42,663 nt of DNA, taken from assembly GCF_001645125.1 (NCBI RefSeq), contig NZ_LXKA01000344.1:1-42663 (forward strand), given 5' to 3'. The notes under the pieces are model-generated. The model searched no databases, was not told where the DNA came from, and was given only the letters and a program-made list of their open reading frames with translations. This document shows positions 1 to 10,016 of this stretch, one piece after another. The position numbers were made by a program, and so were the translations under genes. Each line of letters opens with the position of its first letter. Position 1 is the first letter of the stretch. This DNA is from Paraburkholderia ginsengiterrae. GTDB lineage: Bacteria > Pseudomonadota > Gammaproteobacteria > Burkholderiales > Burkholderiaceae.

Positions 1-2
1 TG

Positions 3-218
3 ACGCAAAGTGGCCTCAAGCCGGTCGGCGCGTTCCGAACCTTTCAAAAGGATATCGACACCGTCGCCGCGACCGCTTACGAGACCGGCACGCCGATGCC
101 GGTGGCGTCGACGGTTCAGCAATTGCTGCGGCTTGGCGCGGCGATGGGGCTCGCCGAGGCCGACCTGTCGGCCTTCATCGACGTCCTGCAGACGCCGCGT
201 GGCGCGCAAAGCCGGTAG
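3..218 (+). CDS. 3' end of a 3-hydroxyisobutyrate dehydrogenase-family NAD(P)-dependent oxidoreductase (partial)
   Basis: Only the last 71 codons are in the window; the gene starts upstream. The peptide carries the FQKDID segment, which matches the conserved lysine-aspartate motif of the beta-hydroxyacid dehydrogenase family (3-hydroxyisobutyrate dehydrogenase, tartronate semialdehyde reductase). It is followed by the helical C-terminal domain (LRLGAAMGLAEADLSAFIDVL) usual for that family. The catalytic lysine of this family lies in this motif; the NAD-binding Rossmann part is outside the window. Substrate cannot be told from this fragment. The gene ends about 35 bases before the putative promoter of the next gene, so the two are probably separate transcripts. 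Confidence 0.7.
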   Translation, partial: TQSGLKPVGAFRTFQKDIDTVAATAYETGTPMPVASTVQQLLRLGAAMGLAEADLSAFIDVLQTPRGAQSR

Positions 219-252
219 CTCGACGCACGCGCGGGTCGGTTTCGCGATAACC

Positions 253-261
253 TGCTAAAAT
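253..261 (+). promoter_or_regulatory. Putative extended -10 promoter element of ybiT
   Basis: TGCTAAAAT is an extended -10 (TG-n-TAAAAT) about 40 bases before the GTG start of the ABC-F gene. No good -35 is visible at the usual distance, which is tolerated for extended -10 promoters. The assignment is by motif only. Confidence 0.4.
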
Positions 262-301
262 ATTGGGTTTTTCGCCGATATCACATTCAAAGGGACGCGC
301 C

Positions 302-1894
302 GTGCTGTCTACCGCCAATATCACCATGCAATTCGGGCCAAAGCCCCTCTTCGAGAACATCTCGGTCAAATTCGGGGAAGGGAACCGCTATGGCCTGATC
401 GGTGCGAACGGCTGCGGCAAGTCCACCTTCATGAAGATTCTGGGCAGCGACCTGGAGCCGAGCTCGGGCAATGTCATGCTCGAACCGAACGTGCGTCTCG
501 GCAAGCTGCGTCAGGACCAGTTCGCGTACGAAGACGTGCGCGTGCTCGACGTCGTGATGATGGGCCACACCGAAATGTGGGCCGCCATGACCGAGCGCGA
601 CGCGATCTACGCGAACCCGGACGCCACCGACGACGACTACATGCACGCGGCCGAACTCGAAGCGAAGTTCGCCGAGTACGACGGCTATACCGCAGAAGCG
701 CGCGCGGGTGAACTGCTGCTCGGCATCGGCATCGCGATCGAGGACCACAACGGCCCGATGAGCAACGTGGCGCCGGGGTGGAAGCTGCGCGTGCTGCTGG
801 CGCAGGCACTGTTCTCGAAGCCGGACGTGCTGCTGCTGGACGAGCCGACCAACAACCTGGACATCAACTCGATCCGTTGGCTGGAAGACGTGCTCAACCA
901 GTACAACTCGACGATGATCATCATCTCGCACGATCGTCACTTTTTGAACCAGGTCTGCACGCACATGGCCGATATGGACTTCGGCACGCTGAAGGTCTAT
1001 CCGGGCAATTACGACGACTACATGCTGGCGAGCACGCAGGCGCGCGAGCGTCAGCAGAACGCCAACGCGAAGGCGAAGGAGCGTGTCGCCGACCTGCAGG
1101 ACTTCGTGCGCCGCTTCTCGGCGAACAAGTCGAAGGCGCGTCAGGCCACCAGCCGTCTGAAGATGATCGACAAGATCAAGATCGAGGAATTCAAGCCGTC
1201 GTCGCGGCAGAACCCGTTTATCCGCTTCGAGTACGAAAAGAAGCTGCACAACATCGCGGTGGTGGCGGAGAAGATCTCGAAGAAGTACGAGCGTCAGATT
1301 TTCAACGACTTCAGCATCAGCGTGCAGCCGGGCGAGCGTATCGCGATCATCGGCGAGAACGGCGCGGGCAAGACCACGCTGCTGCGCTCGCTGCTCGGCA
1401 AGCTGACGCTCGATCACGGCACGGTGAAGTGGGCCGAGAACGCGAATGTCGGCTACATGCCGCAGGATACGTATGAAGAGTTTCCGGACGACGTGACCCT
1501 GATGGACTGGATCGACGGCTACCGCAAGGAAGGCGACGACGAGCAGATGGTGCGTGGTACGCTCGGCCGCCTGCTGTTCAATGCCGACGACATCCGCAAG
1601 TCGGTCAAGGTGCTCTCTGGCGGCGAGAAAGGCCGCATGATCTGGGGCAAGCTGATGCTGGGCCGCCACAACGTGCTGCTGATGGACGAGCCGACCAACC
1701 ACATGGACATGGAATCGATCGAGTCGCTGCAGATTGCGCTCGACAAGTTCGAAGGCACGCTGATTTTCGTCTCGCACGACCGTGAGTTCGTGAGCGGTCT
1801 GGCCAACCGGGTCATCGAAGTGAAGACGAATGGCACGCTGAACGACTTTGGCGGGAACTATGAAGACTTCCTGCTGAGCCAGGGCGTGCAGTAA
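302..1894 (+). CDS. ybiT: ABC-F family ATPase, YbiT type
   Basis: This is a soluble protein with two ABC cassettes and no membrane segments, about 530 residues, the usual ABC-F length. ABC-F proteins bind the ribosome E site and act on stalled or slow translation. Cassette 1 has Walker [10 protein letters not shown] and Walker [10 protein letters not shown], with a degenerate signature (VAPGW) as in YbiT. Cassette 2 has GENGAGKTT, signature LSGGEKGRM and LLMDEPTNH. The linker between them is charged and helical. The GTG at 302 ([11 protein letters not shown]...) is preferred over the upstream in-frame ATG at 263, because YbiT homologues begin at this point and an AAAGGGA ribosome site lies just before it. 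It is followed by a strong terminator. Confidence 0.93.
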   Translation: MLSTANITMQFGPKPLFENISVKFGEGNRYGLIGANGCGKSTFMKILGSDLEPSSGNVMLEPNVRLGKLRQDQFAYEDVRVLDVVMMGHTEMWAAMTERDAIYANPDATDDDYMHAAELEAKFAEYDGYTAEARAGELLLGIGIAIEDHNGPMSNVAPGWKLRVLLAQALFSKPDVLLLDEPTNNLDINSIRWLEDVLNQYNSTMIIISHDRHFLNQVCTHMADMDFGTLKVYPGNYDDYMLASTQARERQQNANAKAKERVADLQDFVRRFSANKSKARQATSRLKMIDKIKIEEFKPSSRQNPFIRFEYEKKLHNIAVVAEKISKKYERQIFNDFSISVQPGERIAIIGENGAGKTTLLRSLLGKLTLDHGTVKWAENANVGYMPQDTYEEFPDDVTLMDWIDGYRKEGDDEQMVRGTLGRLLFNADDIRKSVKVLSGGEKGRMIWGKLMLGRHNVLLMDEPTNHMDMESIESLQIALDKFEGTLIFVSHDREFVSGLANRVIEVKTNGTLNDFGGNYEDFLLSQGVQ

Positions 1895-1931
1895 GCGCTG
1901 GATTTGTACCTGTCCTGGTGACAAGAAAGGG

Positions 1932-1966
1932 CGCGCCGATAGCGGTTGTTATCGGCGCGTTTTTTT
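1932..1966 (+). terminator. Rho-independent terminator of ybiT
   Basis: A perfect 10-bp stem (1932-1941 with 1950-1959) closes an 8-base loop and is followed by seven T. It lies 38 bases after the ybiT stop. It is also just past the stop of the convergent gene on the minus strand. Confidence 0.85.
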
Positions 1967-1978
1967 ACGCCCGGCCGG

Positions 1979-2452
1979 TTATGGCGCCGGCTTTTCGATG
2001 GCCTTGAGCAAAATGAATTTCGACGCTTCCAGGCGGTAGTAGTACACACCTCCACCCGCCTCGTTGCGGCTTCCGTGAACGACAATCGGACTGCTACTGC
2101 GTTTGAACTCAATGGGTTCGTTCACGTCGACGTCCCAGCAGCACACCGTAAAGGGAAGCCACACGACGTTCCCAGTTTTGGCATCAATGGCGACAGTCTG
2201 AATGCAGGATGAGCCGCAGCCCCAGCTCGTGAGGGTGTAATGCCCCGCGAAATTGGGTTTCTGGCCGCTTAGCTCATGTAGCCGGGTTGAAAACTCGCGG
2301 TCTTTCGGCGAGACGATTTTGACTTTTGCCGGCTTACCCTTAAAGACGTCCTTGACGGGAAAATCATCAAAGCGTGGCACATCTTCGTCGGCGTATGATC
2401 GGCCGACGAAGCAGACTAGCAACATCAAAAACGGCGTAAAGAGCCTGTTCAT
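1979..2452 (-). CDS. Secreted hypothetical protein with conserved Cys motifs
   Basis: This 157-residue protein is not recognised by name. A signal peptide is clear (MNRLFTPFLMLLVCFVGRSYA, cleavage after A21 or so), so the mature protein is periplasmic or secreted. The mature part has a WGCGSSC motif and a CCW motif, four cysteines that could form two disulphides, and a run of beta-prone segments ending in a GGGVYYYRLE strand. Similar short exported proteins with a GHY...GWGCG core occur in other proteobacteria, but I know of no function. It stands alone, convergent with ybiT and divergent from the next flavoprotein gene. Confidence 0.75.
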   Translation of the reverse strand: MNRLFTPFLMLLVCFVGRSYADEDVPRFDDFPVKDVFKGKPAKVKIVSPKDREFSTRLHELSGQKPNFAGHYTLTSWGCGSSCIQTVAIDAKTGNVVWLPFTVCCWDVDVNEPIEFKRSSSPIVVHGSRNEAGGGVYYYRLEASKFILLKAIEKPAP

Positions 2453-2631
2453 CTTGTCCCCCCGTGCGGATTGAGCGCGTATTTTTCAATCCCGAGCATA
2501 CATCCAGATGACCGGCATCAACCCGCCAACACGTGCGCTCGAGCTACCGGCAGGCTCATTGATCTGAAGCAAACCACGCTGGGCCCGACCGACGATTATC
2601 TGCGCTTCGATAATCCGCCATCGGGCCAGCC

Positions 2632-3822
2632 ATGTTCACCTCTCACTCGTTCCCGCCGCTCGTCATTCGCGGCCGCTCGCTGCTTCCTGTCGTGCAAGGC
2701 GGCATGGGCGTCGGCATCTCAGCCCACCGCCTCGCCGGCAGCGTCGCCCGCGAAGGCGCGCTGGGCACCATCGCCAGCATCGATCTGCGGCATCATCATC
2801 ACGACCTCGCCGAGCGCTGCCGCCAGTCGCCGGATCGCGCCACGCTCGAACAGGCCAACCTGACGGCGCTCGCGCGCGAAATCCACGCGGCCAAGGCACT
2901 CAGCGAAGGGCGCGGCATGATCGCCGTCAACGTGATGAAAGCGGTCAGCGCGCAAGCCGACTACGTGCGCGTCGCCTGCGAGAACGGCGCCGACGCGATC
3001 GTGATGGGCGCGGGTTTGCCGCTCGACCTGCCGGACATGACCCAGGGCCACGACGTTGCCCTGATTCCCATTCTGTCGGATAGCCGCGGCGTGGCGATCG
3101 TGCTGAAGAAGTGGATGAAAAAAGGCCGTTTGCCCGACGCGGTCATCATCGAACATCCGGCTCACGCGGGCGGCCATCTCGGCGTCGGCCATCTCGACGA
3201 TCTGCATGATCAACGTTTCGACTTCGCGCGCATTTTCGGAGAACTCGCCACGGTTTTCGCTTCGCTTGGTCTGAATCGCCAGGACGTGCCGCTGATCGTC
3301 GCGGGCGGCATCAATAGTCACGATGCCGTGCGCGCGCTGCTTGACGCGGGCGCAAGCGGCGTGCAACTCGGCACGCCGTTCGCCGTCACTGAGGAAGGTG
3401 ACGCGCATCCGAATTTCAAACGTGTGCTGGCCGAGGCCACGCCCGACGATATCGTCGAATTCGTCAGCGTGACGGGCTTGCCCGCGCGCGCGGTGAAAAC
3501 GCCATGGCTGACCCGTTATCTGCGCCACGAAACGAAAATCCGCGCGAAAGCCGGCGCGCTCGAACACGCATGTCCGACCGCGCTCGAATGTCTGAGCGCC
3601 TGCGGCTGGCGCGACGGTATCGAAAAGTTCGGCCACTTCTGCATCGACACACGACTCGTCGCGGCATTGCGTGGTGACGTGGCCAATGGTCTCTTCTTCC
3701 GCGGCCGCGAGGCTCTGCCATTCGGCACGGCCATTCGGAGTGTCCACGATCTGCTCGAACTGCTGCTCACCGGTGTGACGCGACCGGCTGTCGCAGGGCG
3801 ACAGGCATTTTCGCTGGGTTGA
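2632..3822 (+). CDS. Nitronate monooxygenase-like FMN-dependent oxidoreductase
   Basis: This 396-residue TIM-barrel flavoprotein belongs to the nitronate monooxygenase / 2-nitropropane dioxygenase family, related to enoyl reductase FabK. The N-terminal GGMGVGIS loop and the later VAGGI and GVQLGTPF segments are the FMN phosphate-binding signatures. HPAHAGGHLG near residue 180 carries the family histidine that acts as base in nitronate oxidation. The family uses FMN and oxygen to oxidise alkyl nitronates; some members only have NADH:quinone reductase activity, so the substrate is not certain. An HHHH run at residues 54-57 is an oddity of unknown meaning. The start at 2632 is chosen because it begins just before the first conserved strand; the ribosome site is weak. 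Confidence 0.85.
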   Translation: MFTSHSFPPLVIRGRSLLPVVQGGMGVGISAHRLAGSVAREGALGTIASIDLRHHHHDLAERCRQSPDRATLEQANLTALAREIHAAKALSEGRGMIAVNVMKAVSAQADYVRVACENGADAIVMGAGLPLDLPDMTQGHDVALIPILSDSRGVAIVLKKWMKKGRLPDAVIIEHPAHAGGHLGVGHLDDLHDQRFDFARIFGELATVFASLGLNRQDVPLIVAGGINSHDAVRALLDAGASGVQLGTPFAVTEEGDAHPNFKRVLAEATPDDIVEFVSVTGLPARAVKTPWLTRYLRHETKIRAKAGALEHACPTALECLSACGWRDGIEKFGHFCIDTRLVAALRGDVANGLFFRGREALPFGTAIRSVHDLLELLLTGVTRPAVAGRQAFSLG

Positions 3823-3892
3823 TAAGGGTCAACGTGCCGCAGGGCGAGCGCTTCGACAATCCCCGCATGCCTAACAACACTCGGGGAAGCAC

Positions 3893-4549
3893 ATGAAGCA
3901 CTCGCTCAGGAACAGATTCAGATTCAGGACTGCCGCCATTGCAGCCGGCCTGTCATGCGCGCTTGCGCCGCAGGCGCATGCCGCCGGCGACGACACCATG
4001 AACGGCATTCACGCTGGCGACGTGCTGGTGCGTTTGCGCGCCATCAGCATCATGCCGAACGTGAGCACCACCCAGTCGCTGACAGCACTCAACGTGGGCG
4101 TGAACAACGCCATCGTGCCGGAGCTGGATCTGACTTACATGATCCGCGACAACCTCGGCGTCGAGCTGATTCTCGGCACGTCGCGCCATCAACTGACATC
4201 GAGCCTCGGCGGTCTCGGCGGCGTGAACGTATTGCCGCCCACGCTGCTGCTGCAATATCACTTCAATCACGCCGGGCGTATCCGTCCGTATGTCGGTGCG
4301 GGTCTCAACTACACGCTGTTCTATAACAACGGGCTGAACGCGGGTGGCCAGCCGATCTCGATCACCAACCACAGTTGGGGACCCGCGCTGCAGGCCGGCG
4401 TCGACGTGCAGGTGACCAAGTCACTGTTCGTCAACGCGGACATCAAGAAGATCTGGATGCATACGGATGCATCGCTCGGCGGTCAGCCGCTCGGCCGCTT
4501 GAGCATCGATCCGGTGGTGGTCGGTTTGGGTGTCGGTATGCGGTTCTGA
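3893..4549 (+). CDS. ompW: OmpW-family outer membrane beta-barrel protein
   Basis: This 218-residue protein has a signal peptide ending in AHA-AG near residue 31, followed by an eight-stranded barrel pattern of alternating hydrophobic residues that ends in F (VVVGLGVGMRF). That C-terminal aromatic residue is the usual Bam recognition signal. The segment GRIRPYVGAGLNYTLFY and the preceding LPPTLLLQYHF are typical of OmpW. OmpW forms a narrow hydrophobic channel in the outer membrane and is often tied to stress or small hydrophobic solutes; the substrate here is unknown. A GGGGAAG ribosome site precedes the ATG. It is probably transcribed alone. Confidence 0.9.
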   Translation: MKHSLRNRFRFRTAAIAAGLSCALAPQAHAAGDDTMNGIHAGDVLVRLRAISIMPNVSTTQSLTALNVGVNNAIVPELDLTYMIRDNLGVELILGTSRHQLTSSLGGLGGVNVLPPTLLLQYHFNHAGRIRPYVGAGLNYTLFYNNGLNAGGQPISITNHSWGPALQAGVDVQVTKSLFVNADIKKIWMHTDASLGGQPLGRLSIDPVVVGLGVGMRF

Positions 4550-4568
4550 TGACCGCGTCGGCTCAATG

Positions 4569-4772
4569 CTAGAGCTTGTCGTTCGCGAAGCGCATGGCCG
4601 TGCCTTCCTGCTCGATGCGCACCCACACCGCGCGCTTTTCCTCGTCGCTGAGGAAAACCCAGTTGGATACTTCGGCAGCGGTGCGGCCGCAGCCTTTGCA
4701 CACTTCGTCGAAAAGCGTGGAGCAGACGCCGATGCACGGGCTGTCAGGAAGAGCGTGAAGAGTCGAAGCCAT
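4569..4772 (-). CDS. DUF1289 domain small protein
   Basis: This 67-residue protein has the DUF1289 pattern SPCIGVCST...CKGCGRT followed by a W...L..EE.R..VW helix. The four cysteines look like a metal-binding site; the role of the family is not known. It is convergent with ompW, with only about 20 bases between the two stop codons. Confidence 0.88.
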   Translation of the reverse strand: MASTLHALPDSPCIGVCSTLFDEVCKGCGRTAAEVSNWVFLSDEEKRAVWVRIEQEGTAMRFANDKL

Positions 4773-5197
4773 CGGAAACCTTGGGGGCGGAGAAGCAGAG
4801 TTCCGCTATGTTAACCGATGCGGGGCCTGCGCCTCGCCGAGGTCAACCGCATGGCTGTCAGTCACGCGTATCTGGCAGGTTTCGCCGTGCCTCTTTGGCA
4901 ACAAAGCTCGTTCAAAGGCCCCTGGGTTTATCCGCCGAAAGCCAATTGCCACAACAACGCGCCGTTGCACAAGGCAATGAATGCGGCGGATGCCCGCGCC
5001 AGCGCGAGCGGCCCGCCACCAGGCGGCATCCATGCCCGATTGTGCATCGCCGGGCGACGTGTGGCGGGCGCCCGCTACAACCTGAGCCGCACCGCATAGA
5101 ATCAAAAAAGACGGCAACCGGGCGCCACCCGGCAAGCCGGCGCGGCAACAACTTGACAACCAGATAACAGCCCGCTTCACACAGGTGTATTTTTGGG
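4773..5197. other. Intergenic stretch with no supported gene
   Basis: About 425 bases separate the DUF1289 gene from the putative pot promoter. Open frames exist on both strands but none has family resemblance, a ribosome site or a consistent codon pattern. A TTGACA hexamer occurs at 5153-5158 without a convincing -10 at the right distance. Confidence 0.5.
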
Positions 5198-5225
5198 TAG
5201 ACACACGCCCATAACCCGCTAAAAT
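5198..5225 (+). promoter_or_regulatory. Putative sigma-70 promoter of the pot operon
   Basis: TAGACA (5198-5203, five of six to TTGACA) is followed after 16 bases by TAAAAT (5220-5225). This would give a leader of about 170 bases before potF. The leader holds a hairpin TGGCCGG/CCGGCCA at 5374-5389, directly upstream of the GGAGAA ribosome site. Confidence 0.5.
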
Positions 5226-5404
5226 TGCGCCGGATTTTCTTGCGGTGCGGCATACGCTGTACCGTTTGCGCGACAGCCTGGCATTTTTTTTGAAGCGCGC
5301 AATAATTGATGGTACTTTTCGGGTTTTTCAGGGGAGCCGTGCGCGAGCGCGCCGCGGCGTAGGTGATGACGGTTGGCCGGAGCCGGCCAGGATCGGAGAA
5401 CGGA

Positions 5405-6505
5405 ATGAAAAGACGAGTGGTAGGGCAAGTGGCGGCGCTGGTGCTGTGCGCGACGCCGTGGTTGACGGCCGCTGCGAAAGACACGCAGCTGAACGTATAT
5501 AACTGGTCCGATTACATCGCCAAGGACACCATTCCGAACTTCACGAAGCAATCCGGCGTCACTGTCAAGTACGACAACTACGACAGCGACGACACGCTGC
5601 AAGCCAAGCTCCTGACCGGCAATTCCGGCTACGACATCGTCGTGCCGACCAGCAATTACGCCGGCAAGCAGATCGCCGCCGGCATCTTTGCGCCGCTCGA
5701 CAAATCGAAGCTGCCGAACCTGAAGTACCTCGACCCGTCGCTGATGGCGCTGGTGGCCGGCGCCGATCCGGGCAACAAATTCACGGTGCCCTGGGCGTAC
5801 GGCACGACCGGGCTCGGCTACAACGTCACCAAGGCCCAGCAGGTTCTCGGCAAGAACGTGCCGCTCGACAGCTGGGACGTCCTCTTCAAGCCTGAGAACA
5901 TTTCGAAGCTGAAGGCTTGCGGCGTATCGGTGCTCGACGCACCGGACCAGATGTTCGCCGCCGCGCTGCATTACATCGGTAAGGATCCGATGAGCACGAA
6001 CCCGGCCGACTACCGCGCCGCGCTCGACATGATGAAGAAGATCCGCCCGTACATCACGCAGTTCAACTCGTCGGGCTACATTAATGACCTGGTCGGCGGC
6101 GACGTGTGCTTCGCGTACGGCTGGTCGGGCGACGTCGTGATCGCCAAGCACCGCGCGGTCGAAGCGAAGAAGCCCTACAAGGTCGAGTATTACATTCCGA
6201 AGGGTGGCGCGCCGGTGTGGTTCGACGTGATGGCGATTCCGAAAGACGCAAAGAACAAGGAAGCCGCGCTCGAGTGGATCAACTACATCGAAACGCCGCA
6301 GGTGCACGCCGCGATCACCAACGAGGTCTACTACCCGAGCGCCAACCTCGAAGCGCGCAAGTACGTGGACAAGGACGTGGCGAACGACCCGGCGGTGTAC
6401 CCGTCGCCTGAAGTCATCAAGACCCTGTTCCTGCTGAAGCCGCTGCCGCCGGAAATCCAGCGGCTGCAAACGCGGTTGTGGACTGAATTCAAGTCCGGCC
6501 GCTAA
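5405..6505 (+). CDS. potF: Putrescine ABC transporter periplasmic binding protein PotF
   Basis: This 366-residue exported solute-binding protein has a short signal peptide (to about TAAA) and then LNVYNWSDYI, the hallmark start of mature PotF/PotD proteins; the W-S pair contributes to the polyamine site. Further segments match PotF closely: LDAPDQMFAAALHYIGKDP, YINDLVGGDVC and the C-terminal RLQTRLWTEFKSG. PotF captures putrescine in the periplasm and delivers it to the PotH/PotI channel. The ATG at 5405 has a GGAGAA ribosome site; an in-frame ATG at 5363 would add 14 residues before the signal peptide and is less likely. It is the first gene of the operon. Confidence 0.92.
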   Translation: MKRRVVGQVAALVLCATPWLTAAAKDTQLNVYNWSDYIAKDTIPNFTKQSGVTVKYDNYDSDDTLQAKLLTGNSGYDIVVPTSNYAGKQIAAGIFAPLDKSKLPNLKYLDPSLMALVAGADPGNKFTVPWAYGTTGLGYNVTKAQQVLGKNVPLDSWDVLFKPENISKLKACGVSVLDAPDQMFAAALHYIGKDPMSTNPADYRAALDMMKKIRPYITQFNSSGYINDLVGGDVCFAYGWSGDVVIAKHRAVEAKKPYKVEYYIPKGGAPVWFDVMAIPKDAKNKEAALEWINYIETPQVHAAITNEVYYPSANLEARKYVDKDVANDPAVYPSPEVIKTLFLLKPLPPEIQRLQTRLWTEFKSGR

Positions 6506-6540
6506 CCCGCGCTCTGGGTAAGCAGATCAGCATCATCAAG

Positions 6541-6568
6541 AAGCCCTCGGTGTCCACCGGGGGCTTTG
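6541..6568 (+). terminator. Intercistronic hairpin (attenuator) between potF and potG
   Basis: An almost perfect inverted repeat, AAGCCCTCGGT with ACCGGGGGCTT (one G-U pair), sits in the 89-base gap and is followed by a short, interrupted T-rich tract (TTTGTT). It looks like a partial terminator or a 3' end that stabilises the potF message, giving more binding protein than transporter. Confidence 0.55.
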
Positions 6569-6597
6569 TTCGTCAAACGCCGGAGTAAAGCATTGTG

Positions 6598-7760
<1,163 letters not shown>

Positions 7761-7764
<4 letters not shown>

Positions 7765-8690
7765 AGCGCGCGCTCAATTCTTTTGCGATGTGGCCGGTGC
7801 GCCGCTTCAACCTGACCGGCCGCACGGCGGTGGTGGCCGGGCCGTTCATCTGGCTGCTGCTGTTTTTCCTCGTGCCGTTCCTGCTGGTCGTGAAGATCAG
7901 CTTCGCCGACCTGCAGCTTGGCATTCCGCCGTACACCGAGTTGGCCACCGTTGCGGAAGGCGCGGTCCACATTACGCTCGACCTGTCGCATTACGCGTTT
8001 CTGCTGACGGACAGCCTCTATTTCGCGACCTATGTGAACTCGGTGGTGGTCGCCGCGATTTCGACGCTGCTGTGTCTGCTGATCGGTTACCCGATGGCGT
8101 ATTACATCGCGCGCTCGAATCCGGCCACGCGTAACCTCCTGATGATGGCCGTGATGCTGCCGTTCTGGACGTCGTTTCTGATTCGCGTGTATGCGTGGAT
8201 CGGGATTCTGAAGAATAACGGACTGCTGAATAACTTCTTGATGTCGATCGGGCTGATTCACACGCCGATCGAGTTGTATCACACGAATACTGCCGTCTAC
8301 ATCGGCATGGTCTATTCGTATTTGCCGTTCCTCGTTATGCCGCTGTATGCGCATCTGGTGAAGATGGACATGACGCTGCTGGAAGCCGCCTACGACCTGG
8401 GTGCGAAGCCGTGGAAGGCGTTCTGGCAGATCACGTTGCCCCTTTCGAAGAACGGCATCATTGCCGGTTGCCTGCTGGTGTTCATTCCCGCGGTAGGCGA
8501 GTACGTGATTCCCGAACTGCTGGGCGGCGCGAACACGTTGATGATCGGCCGCGTGATGTGGAATGAGTTCTTCGACAATGCCGATTGGCCGATGGCGTCC
8601 GCCGTGACGTGCGCAATGGTGTTGCTGCTATTGGTGCCGATGGCGTTTTTCCAGTACTCGCAGGCAAAGGCGATGGAGGAAAAGCGCTAA
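7761..8690 (+). CDS. potH: Putrescine ABC transporter permease PotH
   Basis: This 309-residue inner-membrane protein has about six membrane segments, the first being PFIWLLLFFLVPFLLVVKIS. It has the EAA-type loop LLEAAYDLGAKPWKAFWQITLPLS that docks on the ATPase. The long periplasmic loop after the first segment is typical of PotH/PotB. The start at 7761 overlaps the potG stop by four bases, and its own stop overlaps the potI start by one base. It forms the channel together with PotI. Confidence 0.92.
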
Positions 8691-9508
8691 TGAAGCCGAA
8701 CCGGATTTTGCAGTTCATTGCCCTGGGGATCGGGTTTCTCTTTTTGTATGTGCCGATCGTCAGCCTGATCGTGTATTCGTTCAACGAATCGCAACTGGTC
8801 ACGGTGTGGACGCGCTTTTCGACCCGCTGGTATGCGGCGCTGTTGCAGGATAGCGAGCTGATCGCAGCGGCGTGGCTGTCGTTGCGGGTGGCGTTGCTGA
8901 CGGCGTTCGCGTCAGTGATTATCGGCACGTGGGCTGGTTTCGTGCTGGCGCGCATGGGGCGGTTTCGCGGTTTCACGCTGTATACGGGGATGATTAACGC
9001 GCCGCTGGTGATTCCCGAGGTGATTCAGGGCATCTCGTTGCTGCTGCTGTTTATCGAAATGGCCAAATGGCTGGGTTGGCCCGCCGGGCGTGGCATTTTC
9101 ACGATCTGGATCGGGCACGTGATGCTGTGTATTTCGTATGTGGCGATTATCGTGCAGTCGCGGGTGAAGGAGTTGCATCCTTCGCTCGAGGAAGCTGCTC
9201 TGGATCTTGGGGCTACGCCGCTGCGGGTGTTTTTTGCCATTACCTTGCCGTTGATCTCGCAGGCGCTTGTGTCGGGTTGGCTGTTGTCGTTCACCTTGTC
9301 GATTGACGATCTGGTGTTGTCGGCGTTTTTGTCCGGACCTGGGTCGACAACGCTGCCGCTCGTGGTTTTCTCCCGGGTCCGGCTTGGGTTGAATCCTGAG
9401 ATGAACGCGCTGGCTACGTTGTTTATTGCTGTGGTGACCGTTGGGGTTGTGGCTGCGAACTATTTTATGCAGCGGGCGGAGAGGAAGAGGGCTGTGATGG
9501 CGGTTTAG
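8690..9508 (+). CDS. potI: Putrescine ABC transporter permease PotI
   Basis: This 272-residue inner-membrane protein begins MKPNRILQFIALGIGFLFLY and contains YVPIVSLIVYSFNES, a PotC/PotI signature. The EAA loop LEEAALDLGATPLRVFFAITLP contacts PotG. The start at 8690 overlaps the potH stop (TAATG) and has a GGAGGAAA ribosome site, so the longer upstream frame is not needed. It is the last gene of the operon. No strong terminator is visible in the 70 bases before the convergent tssE. Confidence 0.92.
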   Translation: MKPNRILQFIALGIGFLFLYVPIVSLIVYSFNESQLVTVWTRFSTRWYAALLQDSELIAAAWLSLRVALLTAFASVIIGTWAGFVLARMGRFRGFTLYTGMINAPLVIPEVIQGISLLLLFIEMAKWLGWPAGRGIFTIWIGHVMLCISYVAIIVQSRVKELHPSLEEAALDLGATPLRVFFAITLPLISQALVSGWLLSFTLSIDDLVLSAFLSGPGSTTLPLVVFSRVRLGLNPEMNALATLFIAVVTVGVVAANYFMQRAERKRAVMAV

Positions 9509-9578
9509 GTTTTTTCCTTGGACGGCGCTTTGGGGTCAGCGTATTGGACCACACACCCGTTTCTCCCGCCCCTCTGAT

Positions 9579-10016
9579 TCAACGCGCGCCCTGAATCCGC
9601 TGCACGCGCATACGCCCAGGCGGCTCGAAGTAAGTGCCGAAGCGCACAAGTCCGGCTTTCTTCAGATGGCACGTCATTTCGTAGCTCACCAGAACGCCAG
9701 GGTCGGGATTGTCGAGGTACTCCACGTCGATTGACCGGATGCGCGGCTCATACACCAGCAGAGTGGCCTCCATCTGCTGCTTGAGCAGATGTGCCGAAGC
9801 GGGTAGCGCCTTGTAGATGTTCGTGAGATCCGGGAGTCCATAATCGGGCAGATGTTTGAGTGCGCCCGCTCGTGAATTGAGAATGCGGCGTATGTTTTGC
9901 TGCACGCTCAGAATCTCGAGTGTCCTGTCGTCGTAGGCGTCTAGCGGCTCACCACCGATCTGGCCAAGCAGCTTATCGTACAGGGAAGGGCCAATGGGCA
10001 TCACGCGCTCCTTCAC
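9579..10016 (-). CDS. tssE: T6SS baseplate protein TssE (gp25-like)
   Basis: This 145-residue protein has the GPW/gp25 fold: SVQQNIRRILNSRAG, then LPDYGLPDLTN, then the EPRI motif (YEPRIRSIDVEYL) that defines TssE and phage gp25. TssE is part of the baseplate wedge with TssF and TssG and helps start sheath polymerisation. The start is GTG at 10016, overlapping the tssH stop by four bases, so it is probably translated by coupling; an in-frame ATG lies at 10001. It is the last gene of the minus-strand arm of the cluster. Its normal partners TssB and TssC are not in the window. Confidence 0.9.
   Translation of the reverse strand: MKERVMPIGPSLYDKLLGQIGGEPLDAYDDRTLEILSVQQNIRRILNSRAGALKHLPDYGLPDLTNIYKALPASAHLLKQQMEATLLVYEPRIRSIDVEYLDNPDPGVLVSYEMTCHLKKAGLVRFGTYFEPPGRMRVQRIQGAR

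Noticed and set aside
287-1924. A 545-codon minus-strand open frame
   Set aside because: Antisense shadow of ybiT; the plus-strand product matches ABC-F motifs throughout.
4806-5204. Genes in the gap upstream of potF
   Set aside because: Open frames on both strands lack family resemblance and ribosome sites; the region fits a promoter and leader better.
5219-6469. A 416-codon minus-strand open frame
   Set aside because: Antisense shadow of potF, without family resemblance.
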